DNA from: Campylobacteraceae bacterium
GTDB taxonomy: Bacteria; Campylobacterota; Campylobacteria; Campylobacterales; Sulfurospirillaceae
Assembly: GCA_027050775.1 (NCBI GenBank)
Contig: JALUBH010000027.1
Location: forward strand, 124,001-188,000
Direction: 5' to 3'
Length of the DNA stretch: 64,000 nt
The position numbers and the translations under genes are program-made. Positions 26,018-36,490 of this stretch are shown here, one piece after another (position 1 is the first letter of the stretch; each line of letters starts with the position of its first letter). Under the pieces are notes generated by a model. It made no database searches, had not been told where the DNA came from, and saw only the letters and a program-made list of their open reading frames with translations.

Positions 26018-27334
26018 TTAAAATTGTTCTTCAAAAAACTTAAAACCGTTTTTTCCTGCCTTTTTAGCTGTATACATGGCTATATCTGCATTTTTAAGCA
26101 ATATATTTTCCGTTTTGTCGCCTCTGTTTGGATTATATGTATCTATGCCTATAGAGCAGCTTATATTTACTTTTAGAGCATTGTTCAGCTCAAATTCATC
26201 TCTAAGTTTTGATAAAATATCATTTGCTACAAACATAACATTTTGCAAATCGGTTATCTCTTCTATTATAATTACAAATTCATCGCCACCAAATCTAGCC
26301 AAAGTATCTACTTTCCTGATTGTTGATTTCATCCTTAGAGATACTGCTTTTAACAACTCATCTCCTACAATATGTCCATGTGTATCGTTTATATTTTTAA
26401 ATTCATCCAAATCCACAAACAAAAGTGCAAATTTCAAACATCCTCGATTGCTTCTTAAAATCGCTTGTTTTAATCTATCAAATAAAAGTGTTCTATTTGG
26501 GAGCTTGGTGAGTGCATCATAACTTGCAAGATATTCGAGCTCCTTCTTTTTGTTTATCTCAACAGTTTTGTCCTGAATTAGCTTAAGTAGAGCATAAATA
26601 TCTCCATTTGTGTCCTTTATGGGGATAGTTTTTATGCTAGAGTAAACTTGAATTCCATCTTTAGATATATTTTCATGAAACTCTACTTCGTTTTTACCAC
26701 TCTTTATAGCGATTGTGTTGTCACATTTACGACCCATTAAATCACAAGGGATATCAAATCCATAGAGCACTTGATAACACTTGATGGAAGATTTATCTTT
26801 CCAATGTCTGCTTTTCTTGATCATATTGTTTGCAAAAAGTATATTTCTATCTAAATCCAAAACCATCATAGGATCCGGAAACTCCTCCAAAATGGCCTGC
26901 ATTAGCATCTTCTTTTTTTTAAGTTCCCTATCTTTTTGTATAACTTCATACTCTTTTAGTAAAGCATCCAACAGCAGTATTGCATTTGTAGGCTTTATCA
27001 TATAGCCAGATATTTTACACTTTAGCGCTCTTAAAAAAACATTGTTTTCAGCATAAATAGTATGTAGTAAAATAGGAGTTTTTTTATCAAGTTTTTTTAT
27101 TTTTTTGGCCATATCAAGACCATCCATAACTGGCATTCCAAAATCGCTCAAAACTATATCAGGATAATTTTGAATAAATTTTTCTAAACCCTCTTTCCCG
27201 TCTTTTGCTCTAAAACATTGTTTAAAATAAATATCAAAAAGCTCTCCAAGCTCTTCTAATTCACTTTCATCATCCTCCACTATAAGGATAGTAGCATCTT
27301 TCAAAAGATGATATTTACTTTGTTGGTTCTTCAT
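26018..27334 (-). CDS. REC-PAS-GGDEF diguanylate cyclase
   Basis: The 438-aa regulator has a receiver domain (12-130; Asp64 in LSDFGMPVMDG), a PAS domain (about 144-255) containing three cysteines in a loop (KCYQVLYGFDIPCDLMGRKC), and a GGDEF domain (about 270-436; signature at 349-353). The allosteric RxxD inhibitory site (RKVD, 340-343) lies five residues ahead of GGDEF. It should make c-di-GMP from two GTP. The PAS CX10CX4C-like loop suggests metal or redox sensing, which is only an inference. It overlaps the OmpR-type regulator by 4 nt. Confidence 0.93.
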   Translation of the reverse strand: MKNQQSKYHLLKDATILIVEDDESELEELGELFDIYFKQCFRAKDGKEGLEKFIQNYPDIVLSDFGMPVMDGLDMAKKIKKLDKKTPILLHTIYAENNVFLRALKCKISGYMIKPTNAILLLDALLKEYEVIQKDRELKKKKMLMQAILEEFPDPMMVLDLDRNILFANNMIKKSRHWKDKSSIKCYQVLYGFDIPCDLMGRKCDNTIAIKSGKNEVEFHENISKDGIQVYSSIKTIPIKDTNGDIYALLKLIQDKTVEINKKKELEYLASYDALTKLPNRTLLFDRLKQAILRSNRGCLKFALLFVDLDEFKNINDTHGHIVGDELLKAVSLRMKSTIRKVDTLARFGGDEFVIIIEEITDLQNVMFVANDILSKLRDEFELNNALKVNISCSIGIDTYNPNRGDKTENILLKNADIAMYTAKKAGKNGFKFFEEQF

Positions 27335-28017
27335 CTTGGACTATTTATCATATATCTTCCACCATATATATTTTCTATCAAACCATCACAATTTAGCTTT
27401 TTTCTCAATTTATATATGATATTTCTAAGCTTTTTGGAGCTATACTCTTTTTGTTCGTAATCCCATAAGTAGTAAAATAGATCCACATCTTTTATCGGTA
27501 TATCTATATTTTTTATGAGTATTTGCAAAAGCTTGACTTCACTTTGTGTAAGCTTCAGGGCCTTTTTATTTTTAATAAGAAGTGATTTTTCCAAATTCCA
27601 CAAGAAATTACCCTCAAGAAGTATCTCTTTTTCAGATAATTTCAATTTTTCATAACAAAGCTTCATGGCATCTTTTAATTTTTTTGAATCAAGAGGTTTA
27701 ACAAGATAGTCCATAATACCAAGTTTTATGGCTTTGAGCAACTTATCTTTATCGTCGTATGCACTAATTATGATAACAGGAGTTTTGATTCCATTGACAA
27801 AAAGTTTTTCAACCAAAGAGAATCCGTCATTTTTAGGCATTTGGATATCTGTAAAGATTATATCCGGTTTTTTTTGCAAAATGATGCCAAGTGCTTCTTT
27901 TGCACCGACGGCTCTATAAACAGTAGAAAATTCTAAATTTAAATATTCACTCATACATTCGAGTGATTCTATATCATCGTCCACTACAAGAGCTGAATAA
28001 CTTTGAAATCTATTCAT
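27331..28017 (-). CDS. OmpR-type response regulator
   Basis: This has a receiver domain (phospho-acceptor in FTDIQMPKNDGFS) and a C-terminal winged helix (KALKLTQSEVKLLQILIKN...KLRNIIYKLRKKL). I start it at the ATG at 28017 (MNRFQSYSALVVDDD, 228 aa), preceded by AAAGGT at about 5 nt. A TTG six codons upstream is also in frame. It is first in a cluster with the GGDEF protein and the Cache kinase, and the kinase is its probable partner. Confidence 0.9.
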   Translation of the reverse strand: MNRFQSYSALVVDDDIESLECMSEYLNLEFSTVYRAVGAKEALGIILQKKPDIIFTDIQMPKNDGFSLVEKLFVNGIKTPVIIISAYDDKDKLLKAIKLGIMDYLVKPLDSKKLKDAMKLCYEKLKLSEKEILLEGNFLWNLEKSLLIKNKKALKLTQSEVKLLQILIKNIDIPIKDVDLFYYLWDYEQKEYSSKKLRNIIYKLRKKLNCDGLIENIYGGRYMINSPR

Positions 28018-28094
28018 ACTAACCTTTGATTGCAAACTGTACTAAGCGAGAAAATTATACCTAAACATTGTCTCCCAATTGTCGTTTTTGTTTT

Positions 28095-29519
28095 TTAACT
28101 ACAAATTACAACAGATTTCACCTCGGTATAGTCATCTTCTATAGCAAATTTTGGACCCTCTTTGCCTATGCCGCTGTGTTTAAAGCCACCATATGGCTGT
28201 ATATCAAAACGCAGAGTCGGTATGTCATTTATCACGACTCCACCTGCTTCTAGCTCATCTATAGCATCTGTTGTCATAGCTAAGTCATTTGTAAAAATAG
28301 AGTATTGCAAACCGAAAAGAGAATCATTCATGGATTGTTTTGCCTCTTCATAGTTATCTTTTGCTATCAAAGATACAATAGGAGCAAAAACTTCTTGGCA
28401 AACTATATTCATATCTTCTTTAACATCCACCATGATAGTCGGCTCCAACACCAAACCTTTGTTTGTGCCGCCAAATAGGACTTTTGCACCTTCTTGTTTT
28501 GCATTTGCTATCCAAATTTTTGCTTTATCTATCGCATCTTCATTTATCATAGGACCTATAAAAGTTTTATCGTCATAAGGATTTCCTGTTACAAGCTTAC
28601 TGCTTTGTTCTGCAAGAAGCTTTGAAAATTCATCATAGACCTCTACATGTACATATATTCTCTGAAGAGAAATACAGACTTGACCTGAATTTACAAAAGC
28701 TCCTACGGCACACTTTTTGGCAGCATCTTTAAGGTTGGCTGATTTATCTATAAATGTAGCAGCATTTCCGCCTAATTCTAATGCTATCCTTTTTATACCC
28801 GCTTTTTTTATAATACTATTTCCCACAGGAACACTTCCTGTAAAACTGATGACTCTTGGAATCTTGCTGGTAACTAAGGCATCATTTACACCTTCACCAC
28901 TATAGACCACACTAAGTGCATCTTTTATGGCATATGGGCTTTGTATAAAGAGTTTTGCAAGAGAATATGCACAAAGTGGTGCGGCAGAGCTTGGTTTTAG
29001 AACAACTGCATTGCCACTGACGAGTGCCGGAGCAATCTTGTGTGCCACTAGATTTAACGGGAAGTTAAAAGGGGTGATAGCAAGTGCGACTCCCACGGGA
29101 ACTCTTTTGAAAAATGCCAAAGTTTTTTTACCGCTTGGCATCGCCGTCGTATCAAAACTCTCTCCACCTATGCTAATCATCGTGTGAGCCGAGAGCCTTA
29201 TAGTCTCTATACATCTAGTCACTTCACCTCTGGCAAAAACCATCGGTTTGCCCACTTCATCACAAATAAGTTTTGCAAATTTTTCACTCTGCTCTTCTAA
29301 TTTATCAGCTACATCTTCAAGCCAAGAGACTCTTTGATGAAGAGGTGATTTCTTAGTCTCTTTTGAAGCACTTTTTGCCTTTAAATATGCCATTTCAACA
29401 TCGTCCACTCCGCACGCAGGATAAGTTGATACGATATTGGAATTAAAAGGATTTTTAACCTCTATTACATTTGGTGTACTTTTCTCTTCACTTCCTAGAT
29501 ACATCTTTGCCTTATTCAT
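28095..29519 (-). CDS. NAD(P)-dependent aldehyde dehydrogenase
   Basis: The 474-aa ALDH-superfamily enzyme oxidises an aldehyde to its acid. The cofactor-binding motifs ITPFNFPLNLVAHKIAPAL and FTGSVPVG are present, with catalytic Glu248 in LELGGN and Cys282 in NSGQVCISLQR. The substrate cannot be told; the sequence resembles the lactaldehyde/succinate-semialdehyde branch. It is monocistronic, divergent from ilvE with a 77-nt gap. Confidence 0.92.
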   Translation of the reverse strand: MNKAKMYLGSEEKSTPNVIEVKNPFNSNIVSTYPACGVDDVEMAYLKAKSASKETKKSPLHQRVSWLEDVADKLEEQSEKFAKLICDEVGKPMVFARGEVTRCIETIRLSAHTMISIGGESFDTTAMPSGKKTLAFFKRVPVGVALAITPFNFPLNLVAHKIAPALVSGNAVVLKPSSAAPLCAYSLAKLFIQSPYAIKDALSVVYSGEGVNDALVTSKIPRVISFTGSVPVGNSIIKKAGIKRIALELGGNAATFIDKSANLKDAAKKCAVGAFVNSGQVCISLQRIYVHVEVYDEFSKLLAEQSSKLVTGNPYDDKTFIGPMINEDAIDKAKIWIANAKQEGAKVLFGGTNKGLVLEPTIMVDVKEDMNIVCQEVFAPIVSLIAKDNYEEAKQSMNDSLFGLQYSIFTNDLAMTTDAIDELEAGGVVINDIPTLRFDIQPYGGFKHSGIGKEGPKFAIEDDYTEVKSVVICS

Positions 29520-29596
29520 CTCAAACTCCTAAAACATTATTTAATCTAAACTTGGGTATCATTATAGCTATTTTAATATTATAGGTTGAAAAAATT

Positions 29597-30511
29597 ATGG
29601 AAAAAGCAAAATTTATTTGGATGGATGGCAAATTAACTCCTTGGGATGAGGCAAATATACACATATTAACTCACACACTTCACTACGGAAATGGTGTCTT
29701 TGAGGGCACAAGAGCTTATATGACAAAAGACGGACTAGCAATTTATAGATTAAGAGACCATACAAAAAGACTTCTAAATTCAGCAAAGATTACAAGAATT
29801 TCACCTGCATATTCATTAGAAGAGTTAGAAAATGCACAACTAGAAATCCTAAGGGCAAATGATTTTAAATCAAATGTTTATATAAGACCACTTATATACC
29901 TAGGATACGGGATTATGGGACTGTATCATGTAAATGCTCCCGTAAAGACTGCTATAGCAGCTTGGGAATGGGGTAGTTACCTAGGAGATGAAGGTCTTGA
30001 AAAAGGCATAAGAGTTAAAATCTCATCTTTTACTAGAAATCCCGTTAGCTCCACTATGGGAAAAGCAAAAGCAGCAGCAAACTACTTAAATTCACAACTA
30101 GCAAAATATGAAGCTATGGATGCAGGATATGAAGAGGCACTTTTACTCGACGAGGATGGATTTGTTGCTGAGGGAAGTGGAGAGTGTTTCTTTATCGTAA
30201 GAGATGGTGTTCTTATATCTCCGCCAAACGACACATCACTTGAGAGCATCACACAAAGCAGCGTACTTATGCTAGCTCGCGATGCGGGCATACCTGTGGA
30301 GCGAAGAAGAATAACAAGAGATGAGGTATATGTGGCTGATGAAGCATTTTTTACAGGAACCGCTGCTGAAGTTACTCCTATAAGAGATGTGGATAATTAC
30401 CAAATAGGTAATGGAAAAAGAGGAGATATAACCAAACAACTTCAAAATGCATATTTTGATGTGGTTTATGGAAGAGATGAAAAACATAGAGACCTGTTAA
30501 CATTCATTTAG
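29597..30511 (+). CDS. ilvE: Branched-chain amino acid aminotransferase
   Basis: IlvE is a class IV PLP aminotransferase (304 aa) that makes or degrades Leu, Ile and Val from the 2-oxo acids. Signature features are HTLHYGNGVFEGTRAY, the PLP lysine Lys158 in GKAKAAANYLNS, and the C-terminal EGSGECFFIVRDG and TGTAAEVTPI that bind the phosphate. It stands first in a plus-strand run with a prohibitin-like gene and hisIE (40-nt gap to the next gene). Confidence 0.95.
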   Translation: MEKAKFIWMDGKLTPWDEANIHILTHTLHYGNGVFEGTRAYMTKDGLAIYRLRDHTKRLLNSAKITRISPAYSLEELENAQLEILRANDFKSNVYIRPLIYLGYGIMGLYHVNAPVKTAIAAWEWGSYLGDEGLEKGIRVKISSFTRNPVSSTMGKAKAAANYLNSQLAKYEAMDAGYEEALLLDEDGFVAEGSGECFFIVRDGVLISPPNDTSLESITQSSVLMLARDAGIPVERRRITRDEVYVADEAFFTGTAAEVTPIRDVDNYQIGNGKRGDITKQLQNAYFDVVYGRDEKHRDLLTFI

Positions 30512-30551
30512 ATTGTTACGGTAGACTAAAATCAAAACTTAAAGGAAAGAA

Positions 30552-31637
30552 ATGCCAGTTGATCTGAATGATTATTTTAAAAAGAAGAGTGGAAGCAATA
30601 GTGGAGGTGGAAACGGTGGAAATAATCGACCAACTCCCAATTTTGAACCACCTGAATTTATGAAAAACTTAGGGAAAAAAGCAGGTTTTTTGTATGTATT
30701 GATAGCCGTAGTTGTGATTTTAGTAATCGCCAAACCTTTTGTTGTGGTAAACTCGGGAGAGATGGGTATAAAATCAACAGCAGGAAAGTTTGACCCTACC
30801 CCTTTGAATCCAGGATTTCACCTATACATACCTTTTATACAAGATATATTTTTAGTGGATACCAAAGTAAGAGTTATGAACTACACATCGGTAAGCGAGC
30901 AAGAAAGAACAGAAAGAGGCTCCGGTATAAAAAATAAAAATGCGATATCTGTACTTGATGCTCGTGGACTTCCTGTATCAATAGACCTTACCGTTCAATA
31001 CAAACTAGAGCCGTCAACTGCTCCTCAAACTATAGCTACATGGGGCATGTCATGGGAAGACAAGATCATAAATCCTGTCGTAAGAGATGTTACAAGAAAT
31101 GTTGTAGGCCAATATACGGCAGAAGAATTACCTGTTAAAAGAAATGCTATAGCTGCTAAAATCGATCAGCAAATTAGAAAAAATATAAATGCTCAGCCTG
31201 GCCACCCCGTAAAACTCCTAACAGTACAACTTAGGAAAATCATACTTCCTCAAAAGATAAAAGATCAGATAGAGATAGTCCAAATTGCAAAACAACAGGT
31301 TCAAAGGACCAAGTACGAAGTAGAACAAGCAAATCAAGAAGCAATGAAAAAAGCTGCACTTGCCACCGGTAATGCAAATGCAAGAAAGATTGAAGCTAAA
31401 GGTCAAGCAATTGCCGTTAAAATTGAAGCTGATGCAAATGCCTATGCAAATATAGAAATTGCCAAGAGTATAACAGCAAATTTATTGAAACTCAAGCAAA
31501 TAGAGGTTCAAGGTAAGTTTAATGACGCTCTGCAAGTAAATAAAGATGCAAAAATCTTCCTAACTCCTGGTGGTGTCGTTCCAAATATCTGGGTTGACAC
31601 AAAAGACAACAAACAAATGACAAGTATAAGTAAATAG
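30552..31637 (+). CDS. Prohibitin-family (SPFH/band 7) membrane protein
   Basis: The 361-aa bitopic protein has a Gly/Asn-rich N-terminus (about 12-30), one transmembrane helix (about 44-63), an SPFH/band-7 domain ([32 protein letters not shown]), and a helical coiled region rich in Ala and Lys (about 245-320). Prohibitin-like SPFH proteins form membrane rings that regulate AAA proteases or microdomains. It differs from HflK/HflC in layout, so prohibitin-like is the best description. hisIE starts 8 nt downstream and shares the transcript. Confidence 0.88.
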   Translation: MPVDLNDYFKKKSGSNSGGGNGGNNRPTPNFEPPEFMKNLGKKAGFLYVLIAVVVILVIAKPFVVVNSGEMGIKSTAGKFDPTPLNPGFHLYIPFIQDIFLVDTKVRVMNYTSVSEQERTERGSGIKNKNAISVLDARGLPVSIDLTVQYKLEPSTAPQTIATWGMSWEDKIINPVVRDVTRNVVGQYTAEELPVKRNAIAAKIDQQIRKNINAQPGHPVKLLTVQLRKIILPQKIKDQIEIVQIAKQQVQRTKYEVEQANQEAMKKAALATGNANARKIEAKGQAIAVKIEADANAYANIEIAKSITANLLKLKQIEVQGKFNDALQVNKDAKIFLTPGGVVPNIWVDTKDNKQMTSISK

Positions 31638-31645
31638 GAGCTTTA

Positions 31646-32329
31646 GTGAATCAGAAGCTAATAGACAGTATAAATTGGGATAAAAACCCACTAATCCCCG
31701 TTATCGCACAAGAGAGCGATAACGGGAAGGTATTGATGCTTGCTTACACAAATAAAGAAGCTTTAGAGCTGACTTTAAAAACAAAAGTTGCACATTATTA
31801 CTCGAGAAGTCGAAAAAAACTCTGGAAAAAAGGCGAGCAAAGCGGTAACATCCAAGAAGTAAAAGAGATATATCTTGATTGTGACAGCGATACCGTGCTG
31901 CTAAAAGTAAAACAAAATGGTGTCGCCTGTCATACCGGTAGATACTCTTGCTTTTTCAATAGAATAGATACAACCGAAGAACTACCTCCTGCAGAGGAGA
32001 CTATTGATGTGTATAGCATAAGTGACACTTTGTATCATGTCATAAGCGAGCGAAAAAGTGCAGATCCTAAAAAATCTTATGTTGCATCACTTTTCAAAAA
32101 AGGCGAAAATTCTATTTTGAAAAAAGTGGCAGAAGAAGCGGGGGAGTTCTGTTTTGCCATAAAAGACAAAGATGAAAAAGAGATAGTGTATGAAGCGGCA
32201 GATTTAGCATTTCATATACTCGTAGCACTTGGATATGCAGATATAAATCCTGATCTTGTAAAGCAGGAGCTCAAAAGAAGATTTGGACTAAGTGGAATAG
32301 AGGAGAAAAATAGCAGAAATAATGAATGA
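31646..32329 (+). CDS. hisIE: Bifunctional HisI-HisE (PR-AMP cyclohydrolase / PR-ATP pyrophosphatase)
   Basis: This catalyses steps two and three of histidine synthesis. The HisI domain (1 to about 110) carries [24 protein letters not shown] and [10 protein letters not shown] with the metal-binding cysteines. The HisE domain (about 122-215) carries [24 protein letters not shown] and [13 protein letters not shown]. Its 227 aa match the fused form common in Campylobacterota. Translation starts at GTG, directly after AGGAG. It overlaps the following DUF2393 gene by 8 nt. Confidence 0.96.
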   Translation: MNQKLIDSINWDKNPLIPVIAQESDNGKVLMLAYTNKEALELTLKTKVAHYYSRSRKKLWKKGEQSGNIQEVKEIYLDCDSDTVLLKVKQNGVACHTGRYSCFFNRIDTTEELPPAEETIDVYSISDTLYHVISERKSADPKKSYVASLFKKGENSILKKVAEEAGEFCFAIKDKDEKEIVYEAADLAFHILVALGYADINPDLVKQELKRRFGLSGIEEKNSRNNE

Positions 32330-32861
32330 ATTAAAATTTTCGATATTTAACTATATTAACCATTTTGGCTTATATGATTATCTGGCTTATATTTGGCTAT
32401 TTTTGACATTTTTAATTTTACTATTTTTGGCTATGCTATTTATAAAAAAATCTACAAAATTTTCGATTTTATTGATACTCTTGTCATTTATCCTGCTTTT
32501 TGCAGGTCCTTTTATTTTAAAATACTTTTTGGATAAAACTTTGCGACCTGTTTTGGTTAGCCATATAAAATACCAAAAGTTACATTTTTCCAACACATTA
32601 ATTATTGATTCTTCCATAGAAAATATTTCACAAAAACCATATAATTTTTGTCAAATAGATACAAAAATCTATAAGCCTTCAAATTCAAAATTAAAAGATT
32701 TCATAAACAGACTAAAGCCTATCGAGTATAGGTCGATTTTAAGTAAAAGAGAGTTAGAGGCTGGAGCAACTATGCAAAATAGAACGATATTTTATAATTT
32801 TTCATATAGTGGCGATATAAATATTTCTGTTAATGCAGAGTGCTATAGAGCTAAGAAATGA
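32322..32861 (+). CDS. DUF2393-family membrane protein, first copy
   Basis: The 179-aa product has two transmembrane helices (about 19-43 and 48-70), then a soluble beta-rich region ([30 protein letters not shown]) probably in the periplasm. The layout matches the DUF2393 family, which is restricted largely to Campylobacterota and has no known function. It is translationally coupled to hisIE (8-nt overlap) and to the second DUF2393 gene (4-nt overlap). Confidence 0.8.
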   Translation: MNELKFSIFNYINHFGLYDYLAYIWLFLTFLILLFLAMLFIKKSTKFSILLILLSFILLFAGPFILKYFLDKTLRPVLVSHIKYQKLHFSNTLIIDSSIENISQKPYNFCQIDTKIYKPSNSKLKDFINRLKPIEYRSILSKRELEAGATMQNRTIFYNFSYSGDINISVNAECYRAKK

Positions 32862-33406
32862 TCTCTTACTTTACAATCGTACACAAAATAACTCTTGTTA
32901 TCTTTTTTATATTGTTTTTAATTTTACTTATTCTCTCTTTTAAAGAGACGAGAAAAAAAGTGCTTGTTGCCATGATTTTTTCTAATTTTCTTGTTATATC
33001 AACGCTAGCTGTTTTTTCTATGTTTGTTCTTGATAAATATACAAAAAAAGCAAGACTAGAAGATGTAACTCATTCGAGAGTTCTAATTACCGAGTCGCTC
33101 GTTATATCTGGGAGAATTAGAAATATCGGTAAATTTGGTATATCAAAATGTTTTCTACATGTAAAGCTTGTAAACAATGCAGTAGAATCAAATAATCTAA
33201 GCGGATCAACCCTATATAAACCCACTAGTGGCCTTGGTTTTTTGACAAACAAGATAGAAGGCAACGAAAAACAATCCACGATCAAAAAAGATTTTCTAAT
33301 AGCTAAAAATCTCAGAGTAGATGAATTGAGAAATTTTAGTGCGTCCATGAGATACCCACCATATTTTGTAAAGCCTAGATTAATTTACAAGTTACATTGC
33401 AGGTAA
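32858..33406 (+). CDS. DUF2393-family membrane protein, second copy
   Basis: The 182-aa protein has the same layout as the preceding gene: two N-terminal helices (about 9-28 and 36-57), then the beta-rich domain with VLITESLVISGRIRNIGKFGISKCFLHVKLV. The corresponding SSIENIS and SGRIRNIG segments show that the pair arose by duplication but diverged strongly. It overlaps the first copy by 4 nt and ends convergently 8 nt from purF. The two may form a heteromeric complex; this is an inference. Confidence 0.8.
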   Translation: MISYFTIVHKITLVIFFILFLILLILSFKETRKKVLVAMIFSNFLVISTLAVFSMFVLDKYTKKARLEDVTHSRVLITESLVISGRIRNIGKFGISKCFLHVKLVNNAVESNNLSGSTLYKPTSGLGFLTNKIEGNEKQSTIKKDFLIAKNLRVDELRNFSASMRYPPYFVKPRLIYKLHCR

Positions 33407-33414
33407 GCGACACC

Positions 33415-34752
33415 TTATTTGATAAAATAGTTTCCATCAAAACTTACAAGTGAGTATTTTCTTTCATCCCCTATACTTTTAACCAATGATTTTATAGTAA
33501 GGAAACTCAACGAGTCAGCTTTTATATATGCTCTAACTTCTTCAACACTCTTATTTGCACTTATGAGCTCTTTGTAGCTAGGAGTATCTATACCATATTT
33601 GCAAGGGTGTTCTATAGTTGGAGAAGTGATACACATATGCACCTCTTTTGCTCCAGAATCTTTCAATATTTTTATAATTCGTTTTGCTGTCGTGCCTCTA
33701 ACAAGACTGTCATCTATGACTACTATTTTTTTGCCTTTTAGCAAAGAATTTATAGGAGAGAGTTTGAGTTTGACTTTCATATCTCTTCTCGCTTGAGTTG
33801 GCTCTATAAAGGTTCTACCAACATAGTGATTTCTTACTATACCCATCTCAAAAGGGATTCCACTTTGCTTTGCATAACCAAGTGCCGCGCTAACGCCACT
33901 ATCAGGTACAGGAATAACCAAATCAGCATCTATAGGATTTTCCCTAGCCATGGCTCTTCCCATCTCTTGACGCACAGCGTATACACTCTTGCCCTCTATC
34001 ACACTATCCGGTCTTGCAAAATATATATATTCAAATGCACAGATTCTAGGATCCGGCTCAAAAAGCTGTATGCTTTCAAACCCCTCTTTTGCTTTATCGA
34101 AGATAATCATCTCGCCTGGTCTCACATCTCTTATAAACTTTGCTCCAACCAAATCAAATGCACATGTCTCACTAGAGACTATATATCCCCCATCTTCCAA
34201 TTGTCCCAAAGCAAAAGGTCTAACACCATATCTGTCTCGTATGGCAAAAATTTTATTTCGCCCTTGAATTACCAAGCAATAAGCACCTTTTATGACGCCT
34301 AGGGCTTCAATAATTCTATCTTTTAAATGCTCTTTATGGCTTCTAGCTATAAGGTGAATAATATTTTCCGTATCCATATCAGATTGAAAAATCGCACCCT
34401 CATCTATAAGCATTTTCTTTATATTTTCACCGTTTATAAGATTTCCATTGTGTGCAACAGCTATCTCTCCTAACTTATAGTTAGCATAGATAGGCTGAGC
34501 ATCTATAACAGATTTACTTCCTGCAGTTGAGTATCTGTTGTGCCCGATAGCCATATCGCCTACCAAGTGTCCAAGAGCCTCTTCATCAAAAACTTCAGTT
34601 ACCAAGCCTTTCTTCTTGACTTTGCTTAGTTTTTTTCCATCACTTGAGCAAATTCCAGTAGCTTCTTGTCCACGATGTTGCATCGCAAACAAAGAGTAAT
34701 AAGCAACCCTAGAGGCCTCAGTAGAACCAAATACACCAACTATCGCACACAT
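33415..34752 (-). CDS. purF: Amidophosphoribosyltransferase
   Basis: PurF makes phosphoribosylamine from PRPP and glutamine, the committed step of purine synthesis. The N-terminal Ntn-type glutaminase begins MCAIVGVFGS, so Cys becomes the nucleophile after Met removal and no propeptide is needed. The phosphoribosyltransferase domain has the PRPP loop VVIDDSLVRGTT. Its 445 aa are normal for the family. It is followed upstream by dapB (10-nt gap), so the operon runs trxA to purF direction. Confidence 0.97.
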   Translation of the reverse strand: MCAIVGVFGSTEASRVAYYSLFAMQHRGQEATGICSSDGKKLSKVKKKGLVTEVFDEEALGHLVGDMAIGHNRYSTAGSKSVIDAQPIYANYKLGEIAVAHNGNLINGENIKKMLIDEGAIFQSDMDTENIIHLIARSHKEHLKDRIIEALGVIKGAYCLVIQGRNKIFAIRDRYGVRPFALGQLEDGGYIVSSETCAFDLVGAKFIRDVRPGEMIIFDKAKEGFESIQLFEPDPRICAFEYIYFARPDSVIEGKSVYAVRQEMGRAMARENPIDADLVIPVPDSGVSAALGYAKQSGIPFEMGIVRNHYVGRTFIEPTQARRDMKVKLKLSPINSLLKGKKIVVIDDSLVRGTTAKRIIKILKDSGAKEVHMCITSPTIEHPCKYGIDTPSYKELISANKSVEEVRAYIKADSLSFLTIKSLVKSIGDERKYSLVSFDGNYFIK

Positions 34753-34762
34753 TATATATCCT

Positions 34763-35545
34763 TTAAAGACCGAGACAATCGTTTATGCTATACAAGCCAT
34801 TATCTTGATTTACTATCCATTTTGCGGCTCTTATGGCACCCTTAGCAAATGTATCTCTACTTGTCGCAGTATGGTTTAGTTCCAAAAATTCTCCATCATT
34901 GTAAAATCCAACCGTATGCCTACCTACTATATCTCCTCCGCGAAGCGACATAATAGCTATCTCTTCTTTACTTCTCTCACCAATCAAACCGTTCCTGCCA
35001 CTTACCCTCACTTTTTCAAGGTCTAAACCTCTAGCATTTGCAGCATTTTCACCTAGTGTCATAGCTGTTCCACTAGGCGCATCTTTTTTATATCTGTGAT
35101 GTTGCTCCACTATCTCTATATCAAAATCAGCAAGAGCAGAGGAAGCCATTGAGACAAGCTTGTTCAAAACAGCAACTCCCAAAGACATATTTGTTGAGTA
35201 CAATATAGGCATAAGCTTGGAAGCCTCATCGAGTAAATTTTGTTGGTGCGCACTCAATCCTGTTGTCCCTATAACCAAAGGTGTCGGATGCTCAAGTGCG
35301 GCCTCTAGCAAAGTTTCAGTAGCAAATGCTATCGTAAAGTCTATCACTACATCACTATTTTCAAACAACTGCTCATAAGATTCGGTCACAATAGACTCTT
35401 GTGGGATTGGAAAATTAAACTCCTCTATAGCATGAAGCATATACGGCTTTACTAAATCATCATTTTTTAAATTTTCTATCAATAGATGTCCAACTCTTCC
35501 GGTTGAACCGTGAATTCCCGCTTTCATAATATTTTTACTACTCAT
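34763..35545 (-). CDS. dapB: 4-hydroxy-tetrahydrodipicolinate reductase
   Basis: DapB reduces hydroxytetrahydrodipicolinate with NAD(P)H in lysine/diaminopimelate synthesis. The Rossmann motif [10 protein letters not shown] and the catalytic segment [15 protein letters not shown] (His and Lys) are clear; the length is 260 aa. The first ATG, overlapping trxB by 8 nt, has GGAG 7 nt upstream and is preferred over a second ATG six codons in. The LL-diaminopimelate aminotransferase of the same pathway is encoded at 38972-40183. Confidence 0.96.
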   Translation of the reverse strand: MSSKNIMKAGIHGSTGRVGHLLIENLKNDDLVKPYMLHAIEEFNFPIPQESIVTESYEQLFENSDVVIDFTIAFATETLLEAALEHPTPLVIGTTGLSAHQQNLLDEASKLMPILYSTNMSLGVAVLNKLVSMASSALADFDIEIVEQHHRYKKDAPSGTAMTLGENAANARGLDLEKVRVSGRNGLIGERSKEEIAIMSLRGGDIVGRHTVGFYNDGEFLELNHTATSRDTFAKGAIRAAKWIVNQDNGLYSINDCLGL

Positions 35546-36470
35546 TTACATACTCCAAAGCTTGAATACCCGCAGTTGCACCATCACCTGCAGCACAAAC
35601 TACCTGTTTTGAAGCATCTACCCTTAAATCTCCTGCTGCAAACAATCCCTTGACAGATGTATGCATCTTAAGATCAACTATAACATTTCCATTTTCACTC
35701 AACTCGCAAAGCGAACTATCGTCTTTTTGCATCAATATCTGGTTATTTACATTCATACCAACAAATACAAAAATTCCAGGAACTCTTATATCTCTTTTGT
35801 TTCCGTGTTTATCTTCTACAAAGATACCATTGACTCCACTATTATCACCTGCTATCTCATCAATAACAGAATTCAACACTAACTCAATTTTCTGGTTATT
35901 TTTTACTTTTTCTACCGTAACAGGACTTGCTCTAAACTTATCTCTTCTGTGGATAAGATATACTTTAGAGCAGATATTTGCAAGATATAGAGCTTCTTCA
36001 AGTGCGGTATCACCACCACCTAGCACTGCAACCTCTTTTCCCCTATAAAAAAATCCATCACATGTAGCGCAAGTGCTTACTCCTCTTCCAAAAAATAGGC
36101 TCTCACCTTTAACTCCTGATCTTCTAGGTGTACTTCCTGTGCAGACAATCACACTCTTAGCTTCAATTACCTCACCACCTAATAGCAAAACTTCAAAGAT
36201 ACCATCTTCTCTTTTAGATACGAGGCTTACCTCATCCATCCTGTGCTTTAAACCAAATCTCATACATTGCTCAGGCCAATGTTGCATCATGTCCATTCCA
36301 CTCATCACTTCGGTAATCCCAGGATAGTTTTCTATCTCACTACTACTTGTAATCTGACCCCCTGGAAGACCTTTTTCAAACATGGCGACTTTTTTTAATC
36401 CACCTCTTGTTGCGTAAAGACCGGCGGTCAGGCCAGCTGGTCCGCCACCTATTATCGCTAAATCTAACAT
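35538..36470 (-). CDS. trxB: Thioredoxin reductase
   Basis: A low-molecular-weight thioredoxin reductase of 310 aa. It shows FAD-binding [11 protein letters not shown] at the N-terminus, redox-active Cys134-Ala-Thr-Cys137 in STCATCDGF, the NADPH-binding [16 protein letters not shown] and C-terminal FAAGDLRV. It reduces the thioredoxins encoded at 36978 and 23685. It follows the unnamed thioredoxin-like gene by 20 nt and overlaps dapB by 8 nt. Confidence 0.97.
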   Translation of the reverse strand: MLDLAIIGGGPAGLTAGLYATRGGLKKVAMFEKGLPGGQITSSSEIENYPGITEVMSGMDMMQHWPEQCMRFGLKHRMDEVSLVSKREDGIFEVLLLGGEVIEAKSVIVCTGSTPRRSGVKGESLFFGRGVSTCATCDGFFYRGKEVAVLGGGDTALEEALYLANICSKVYLIHRRDKFRASPVTVEKVKNNQKIELVLNSVIDEIAGDNSGVNGIFVEDKHGNKRDIRVPGIFVFVGMNVNNQILMQKDDSSLCELSENGNVIVDLKMHTSVKGLFAAGDLRVDASKQVVCAAGDGATAGIQALEYVNE

Positions 36471-36490
36471 TTTTTATCCTTATTTATTTT

